DNA of 64,000 nucleotides, taken from Aplectana chamaeleonis (taxonomy: Eukaryota > Nematoda > Chromadorea > Rhabditida > Cosmocercidae). The notes under the pieces are model-generated. The model worked only from the letters and a program-made list of their open reading frames with translations. It was not told the origin of the DNA and ran no database searches. A program made the position numbers and the translations under genes. Below, one piece after another: positions 58,801-64,000 of this stretch. Where the stretch lies: assembly GCA_029168955.1 (NCBI GenBank), contig JAPDOI010000021.1:3586501-3650500 (forward strand). The letters run 5' to 3'. Each line of letters opens with the position of its first letter. Positions within the stretch are counted from its first letter, which is position 1.

Positions 58801-61800
58801 GGGAGTGGCGCCGAGCGCCGAGAAAAGTGTGCTGGACCCAACTGGGAGTGCGCCGAGCACCGAGAAAAGTGTAGTGGGACCCAACTGGAAGTGCGCCGAG
58901 CGCCGGAAAAAAGTGTGTTGGGACCCAACATGGAGTGCGCCGGAGCGCCGGCGATAAGTGTGTGTGGACCCAATCTGGGAGTGCGCCGAGCGCCGAGAAA
59001 AGTGTTAGTGAGACCCAACTGGGAGTGCGCCGAGCGCCGAGAAATGTGTCGTGAGGACCCAACTGGGAGTGCGTCGAGCTGTTCTGCGGAGAAAGTGTGT
59101 TGTGACTCCAACCTGGAAGTGCGCCGAGCACCGAGTAGAAAAGTATGTGGGACCCAACTGGAAGTGCGCCGAGCGCCGGAAAAAGTGTGTGGGACTCCAG
59201 CAGGAGTGCGCCGAGCGTCTGCGAGAAAAGTGTGTGGGACCCAACTGGAAGTGCGCCGAGCGCCGAGAAATGTGTGTGGGACCCAGCTGGGAGTGCGCCG
59301 CGCGCTGAGAAAAGTGTGTGGTACCCAACCGGGAGTGCGCCAAGCGCCGTGAAAAGTGTGTGGGACCCAACCGCGGGCGCGCCGGGCGCCGAGAATGGTG
59401 TGGGGGACTCAACTGGCGAGAGTGCGCCGAGCGCCGAGAAAAGTGTGTTGGACCCAACTGGGAGTGCGCCTGGAGCCTCGAGAAAAGTGTGTGGGACCCA
59501 ACATTGAGTGCGCTGGGCGCCGGCGAAAGTGTACGGGACCCAACTGGGAGTGCGCCGAGCGCCGAGAAAGTGTGCTGACCCAGGACCATGGGAGTACGCC
59601 GAGCGGCCGAGAAATGTGTGACCGGTGACCCAACTGGGAGTGCGCCGAGCACCGAGAAAAGTGTGTGGGACCCAACCCGGAGTGCGCCGACCGCCGAGAA
59701 AAGTGTGTTTGGGACAGCACAGGGAGTGCTGAGCGCCGAGAAAGTGTGTGCAGGACAACCGGGAGTGCGCCGAGCGCCGAAGAAAAGTGTGCTGGGACCC
59801 AACTGGGAGTGCGCCGAGCGCCGGGAAAAAGTGTGTGGAACCCAACTGGGAGTGCGCCGAGCGCCGAGAAAAGTGTGGCGGACCCAACTGGGAGTGCGCC
59901 GAGCGCCGGCGAAAGTGTGCTGGACCCAACTGGGGTGCGCCGAGCGCCGAGAAAGTGTAGTGGGACCCAACTGGGAGTGCGCCGAGCGCCGAGAAAAGTG
60001 TGTGGAGACCCAGCAGGGAGTGCGCTGAGCGCCGGCGAAAGCATACGGGACCCAACTGGGAGTGCGCTGAACGCTGGGAAAGTGTGTGAGACTCCAACTG
60101 GGAGTGAGGCCGAGCGCCTATAAAGTGTGTGGGACACAACTGGGAGTGCGTCGAGCACCGAGAAAAGTGTGTGTGGACTCCAGAGTGGGAGTGCGCCGAG
60201 CGCCGAGAAATGTGTGTGGGACCCAACTGGAAAGTGCGCCGAGCGCCCGAAAGAAATGTGTGTGTTGGACCCAACTTGGAGTGCGCCTGACCTGCGCCGA
60301 GAAAAGGTGTGTGGGACCTAACTGGGAGTGCGCCGAGCGCCGAGAAAAGTGTGTGGGACCCAATCTGGGAGGTTGAGCGCCGAGAAAAGTGTGTGGGACC
60401 CAACTGGGAGTGCGCCGAGCGCCGGTAAAAGTGTGTTGGACCCAACTAGGAGTGCGCCGAGCGCCGAGAAAAGCGTAGTTGGACTTAACTGGGAGTGCGC
60501 TGAGCGCCGAGAAAAGTGTATGGGACCCAACATGGAAGTGCGCCGAGCGCCGCGAAGTGTGTGGGACCCAACTGGGTGAGTGCGCCGAGCGCCGAGTAAA
60601 AGTGTGTGAGACCCAACTAGGAGTGCGCCGAGCGCCGAGAAATGTAATGTTGGACCCAACCATCATACCGCATAATAATAAACGGCTGGGGATTGACCGG
60701 TGACCGTTGTCCATTGACCAGAGAATGTGCGGGACCCAGTTGAAGTGTGCCAGAGCCGGGAGGGTGTGGGACACAACTGGGAGTGCGCCGAGCGCCGAGA
60801 AAGTGTGTGTGTGACCCAACTGGGAGTGCGCCGAGCGCCAAGAAAAGATGTGTTGGACCCAACTGGAAACGCGTCAAGCGCCGGAAAAAGTGTGTTGTTG
60901 GATACAACATGGAGTGCGCTGAGCGCCGGCGAAAGCGCCGGGACCCAACTGGAAGTGCGCCGAGCGCCGAGAAAAGTGTGTGGGATCAACTGGGAGTGCG
61001 CCGAGCGCCGGCGAAAATTAGTGTTGGCTTGGGACCCGACTGGGAGTGCGCCGAGCGCCGAGAAAAGTGTGTGGGACCCAACTGGGAGTGCGCCGAGCGC
61101 CGAGGAAATGTGTAGGACCCAACTTTGGGAGTGCGCCGAGCGCCGAGAGCGTGTGTGGGACCCAAATTCTGGAGTGCGCCGACCGCCGAGAAAAGTGTGG
61201 TGGGACCCATCCGGGAGTGCGCCGAGCGCCGGAAAGAAGTGTGTTGGGTATAACATGGAGTGCGCCGAGCGCCGGCGAAATGTGTGTGGGACCTTAACTG
61301 GGAGTGCGCGCGAGCGCCGAGAAAAGTGTGTTGGACCCAACTGGCAGTGCGCCGAGCACCGAAAAGGAAAGAAGTGTGTGGGACTCAGAGTGGTAGTGCG
61401 CCGAGCGCCGGCGAAAAGTGTGTTGAACCCAACTAGGAGTGCGCTGAGCGCCGAGAAAAGTGTGTTGGACCCAACATGGAGTGCGCCGAGCGCCGGCGAA
61501 AGTGTGTAGGACCCAACTGGGAGTGCGTCGAGCGCCGAGAAAAGTGTGTGGGACTCAGGTGGGAAGTGCGCCGAGCGCGCCGAGAAATGTGTGTGGGACC
61601 CAACTGGGAGTGCGCCGAGCACCGAGAAAAGTGTGTGGGACCCAATCCTTGGAGTGCGCCGACCGCCGAGAAAAGTGTGTAGGACCCAACTGGGAGTGCG
61701 CCGAGCGCCGAGAAAGGTGTGTGGGACCCAACCGGGAGAGCGCCGAGCACCGACAAAAGTGTGTGGGACCCAGCTGGGAGTGCGCCGAGCGCCGAGAAAA

Positions 61801-63800
61801 GTGTCTGTTGAACCCAACTAGGAAGTGCGCCGAGCCCTCGAGGAGAAAGAGTGTGTTGGATACAACATGGAGTGCGCTGGGCGCCGGCGAAAGTGTATGG
61901 GACCCAACTGGGAGTGCGCCGGAGCGCCGAGAAAGGTGTGTGGGACCCAACCGGGAGTGCGCCGAGCGCCGAGAAAGTGTGTAGGACCCAACTTGAGTGC
62001 GCCGAGCGCCGAGAAAAGTGTGTGGGACCCAACCATCATACATAATAATAAACGGCTAAGAGTTGACCGTGACCGTTGTCCATTGACCAGAGAAAGGCAG
62101 TGTAATCAGTTAGAAGTGCGCCGAGCGCCGAGAAAAGTAATGTGTGGAGAGAACACCCAGAGCGCGCTCAGAGTAAAGGCTGCGCACAGAGCGCCGAGAA
62201 TGCCCGAGTGTGTGGGACCCAACTGGAAGTGCGCCGAGCGCCGAGAAAAGTGTGTGGGACCCAACTAGGAGTGCGCCGAGCGCCGAGAAAGTGTGTGGGA
62301 CCCAACTGGGAGTGCGCCGAGCGCCGAGAAGAAGTGTGTGGGACCCAACTGGGAGTGCGCCGAGCGCCATGAGAAAAGTGTGTGGGACCCAACCGGAGTG
62401 CGCCGGCTAAGAGTTGACCGGTGACCGTTGTCCGAGCGCCGGGAAAAGTGTGCGGGACCCAACCGAGTGCGCCGAGCGCTCATAAATGGGTGGGTGTACG
62501 GGACCCAACTGCAGAGTGCGCCGAGCGCCGAGAAAAGTGTGTGTGACCCAACTGGGAGTGCGCCGAGCGCCAAGAAAAAGTGTAGTTGGACCCAACCTGG
62601 AAATGCGTCAAGCGCCGGAAAGAAAGTGTGTTGATTTACAACATGGAGGTGCGCTGAGCGCCGGCGAAAGCATACGGGACCCAACTGGGAGTGCGCCGAG
62701 CGCCGAGAAAAGTGTGTGGGATCCCAACTGGTGAGTGCGCCGAGCACCGGGAGAAAAGTGTGTGGGACCCGACTGGGAGTGCGCCGAGCGCCGAGAAAAG
62801 TGTGTGAGGACCCAACTGGGAGTGCGCCGAGCGCCGAGAAAAGTGTGTGGGACCCAACTGGGAGTGCGCCGAGCGCCGAGAAAAGTGTGTGGGACCCTTA
62901 ACTGGGAGTGCGCCGAGCGCCGCAGAAAAGTGTGTGGGACCCAACTGGGAGTGCGTCCGAGCGCCGAGGAAAAGTGTGTGGTATTACCCAACTGGGAGTG
63001 CGCCGAGCGCCGGTAAGAAAGTGTGTGGGACCTAACTGGGAGTGCGCCGAGCGCCGAGAAAAAGTGTGTGGGACCCAGAGTGGGAGTGCGCCGAGCGCCG
63101 AGAAAAGTGTGTTGGACCCAACTAAAGTGGCGCCGAGCCTCCCGAGAAAAGTGTGTTGGACCCAACTGGGCCGGTGCGCCGAGCGCCGGCGAAATGTGTG
63201 TGGGACCCAACTGGGAGTGCGCCGAGCGCCGAGAAAAGGTGTGTGGGACCTTAACTGGAGCAGTACGCCGAGCGCCGAGAAAAGTGTGTGGGACCCAACT
63301 GGGAGTGCGCCGAGCGCCGAGAAAAGTGTGTTGGACCCAACTGGGGAGTGCAGCCGAGCGCCGAGAAAAGTGATTTGGACCCAACTGGGAGTGCGCCGAG
63401 CGCTGAGAAAAGTGTGTGGGACCCAACTGGGAGAGCGCCGAGCGCCGAGAAAGTGTTGAACCCAACTAGAGTGCGCCGAGCCTCTAGGAAAGCGTGTTGG
63501 ATGAATAAGATGGAGTGGCGCCGAGCGCCGAAAGTGTGTTGGACCCAACTGGAGTGCGCCGAGCGCCGAGAAAAGGTGTATTTGGACCGCCATCGTACAT
63601 AATAATAAACTGACTAAGAGTTGACCGGTGACCGTTGTCGGTGACCAGAGAATGTGGGAACCAACTGTGAGTGCGCCGAGCGCCGGGGAAAGTGTGCAGG
63701 ACCCAACTTCAGGAGTGCGCCGAGCGCCGAGAAAAGTGGGCGTTGATCCAACCATCATACATACAATAAACGGCTAAGAGTTGACCAGACCGTTGTCCAT
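34811..63800 (+). repeat. Recurrent satellite spacer with four heptamers
   Basis: A non-monomer segment starts CCATCATACATAATAATAAA and continues CGGCTAAGA, then four heptamers GTTGACC-GGTGACC-GTTGTCC-ATTGACC, then AGAGAATGTGCGGGACCCAG and TTAGAAGTGTGCCAAGAGCC. Copies begin near 34811, 35261, 36761, 38592, 40383, 41173, 42546, 43583, 44731, 46462, 47496, 48700, 53133, 54163, 57556, 58618 (cut short), 60660, 62033, 63590 and 63742. Heptamer-only remnants lie near 50464 and 62403. Each full copy is followed by the same variant monomers (GGTGTACAGG, GTGTGCTGGAC, CTGGGGTGCG, CTGGAAATGCGTCAAGCGCC, TTGGATACAACATGG), which defines higher-order blocks of about 0.8-4.4 kb. Coordinates span first to last copy. 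Confidence 0.93.
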
Positions 63801-64000
63801 TGACCAGAATGTGCTGGACCCAACTGGGAGTGCGCCGAGCGCCGGGGAAAGTGTGTTGACCCAACTGGGAGTGCGCCGAGCGCCGAGAAAAGTGTGCTGG
63901 GACCCAACTGGGGTGCGCCGAGCGCCGAGAAAAGTGTTAGTAAGGACCCAACCCCTGGAACGCGCCGAGCGCCGGAAAAAATGTGTGTGGGATACAACTG
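56700..64000. repeat. Indel-rich right part of the satellite array
   Basis: From about 56.7 kb, extra or missing single bases appear in almost every second monomer (for example GAGCGTCCGAG, GGGGACCCAAC, CCCTTAACTGG, GCGCGCCGAG). Before this point most monomers are exactly 41-42 bp. Long open frames shrink accordingly. Spacer copies here are also damaged (57556, 58618, 60660 and 63742). Confidence 0.85.

Larger units (their letters stand above)
34811..64000. repeat. 42 bp satellite array with higher-order blocks (>29 kb)
   Basis: A typical monomer starts at GGGAGTGCGCC (for example 51503, 51545 and 51587, exactly 42 bp apart) and ends GTGTGTGGGACCCAACT. It contains the internal doublet GCCGAGC-GCCGAG. 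Because 42 is a multiple of three and the unit lacks stops in all six frames, it translates to 14-residue repeats such as WDPTGSAPSAEKSV, GTQLGVRRAPRKVC and VGPNWECAERREKC, and on the other strand LPVGSHTLFSALGA, PSWVPHTFLGARRT and HFSRRSAHSQLGPT. Frames change whenever a monomer has a 1 bp indel, so no frame is maintained. That argues for non-coding satellite DNA. The array runs off the window's right end and contains no transposon. Confidence 0.97.

Noticed and set aside
34811..63800. CRISPR-like regular repeats with spacers
   Set aside because: Repeats are contiguous 42 bp monomers without unique spacers, the context is eukaryotic, and the punctuating segment is itself a repeat.
34811..64000. 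Telomere or subtelomere repeat
   Set aside because: No TTAGGC or other telomere-type run is seen. The heptamers GTTGACC/GGTGACC occur only four at a time inside spacers.
1..64000. tRNA, rRNA and spliced-leader RNA genes
   Set aside because: I looked for tRNA-like A/B boxes and the nematode SL1 core and found none that I could support.

Overview
This is a eukaryotic, probably nematode, intergenic or repeat-rich window. The one cellular gene seen is the N-terminal part of the cohesin subunit RAD21/SCC1 (26788-27308). It lies in three exons split by introns of 59 and 60 bp, and its 5' end follows a TTTCAG acceptor as in trans-spliced nematode genes. Tiny introns, a mariner element, CR1-like LINEs, and MITE termini of the AAAGGCAG...CACG type all fit a rhabditid/strongylid-type nematode. 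The species cannot be named from the sequence, and the nematode call is inference.

Layout. 1-2680: no recognisable gene. 2681-3727: seven diverged ~150 bp A-rich tandem units. 3728-7520: a broken CR1-like LINE on the minus strand, with a 377 bp hAT-type MITE inserted in ORF1 (8 bp target duplication). 7541-9450: the 3' part of a Ty3/gypsy-like LTR element (integrase C-terminus, a downstream ORF of unknown function, polypurine tract, 3' LTR). 9.8-17 kb: non-coding DNA with a TA-flanked palindromic MITE, TCGGAT-rich blocks, a 42 bp tandem, GC-rich inverted repeats and TIR elements. 17.7-22 kb: a nest of inverted repeats holding two inverted copies of a 493 bp MITE (one with a further MITE inside it) and a complete but frameshifted 1,272 bp mariner. 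22.9-26.5 kb: a Mutator-like MITE with 9 bp target duplications, a LINE 3' fragment, a second hAT-type MITE and a 360 bp palindrome. 26.8-27.3 kb: RAD21 N-terminal exons. 27.6-32.0 kb: a TIR element interrupted by a 3.5 kb LINE with a PHD-like finger, an endonuclease and an RT that has lost active-site aspartates. 33.8-34.8 kb: a foldback MITE, a LINE 5' fragment and half of the palindromic MITE.

From 34.81 kb to the end (over 29 kb) the window is one satellite array. Its monomer is 42 bp, so it repeats in phase with codons and has no stop in any of the six frames. The array therefore yields dozens of long spurious 'proteins' on both strands (up to 1,029 codons). It is cut into blocks of about 0.8-4.4 kb by a recurrent non-monomer spacer that carries four tandem heptamers (GTTGACC type) and is followed by a conserved series of variant monomers: a higher-order structure with variable-length blocks. 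After about 56.7 kb the array becomes full of single-base indels, which looks like either an unpolished assembly end or a decaying array edge.

There is no operon-like or pathway-like set of genes. The useful biology here is the stratigraphy of nested transposons, with several exact target duplications and internal empty-site controls, the truncated cohesin gene, and the six-frame-open higher-order satellite.
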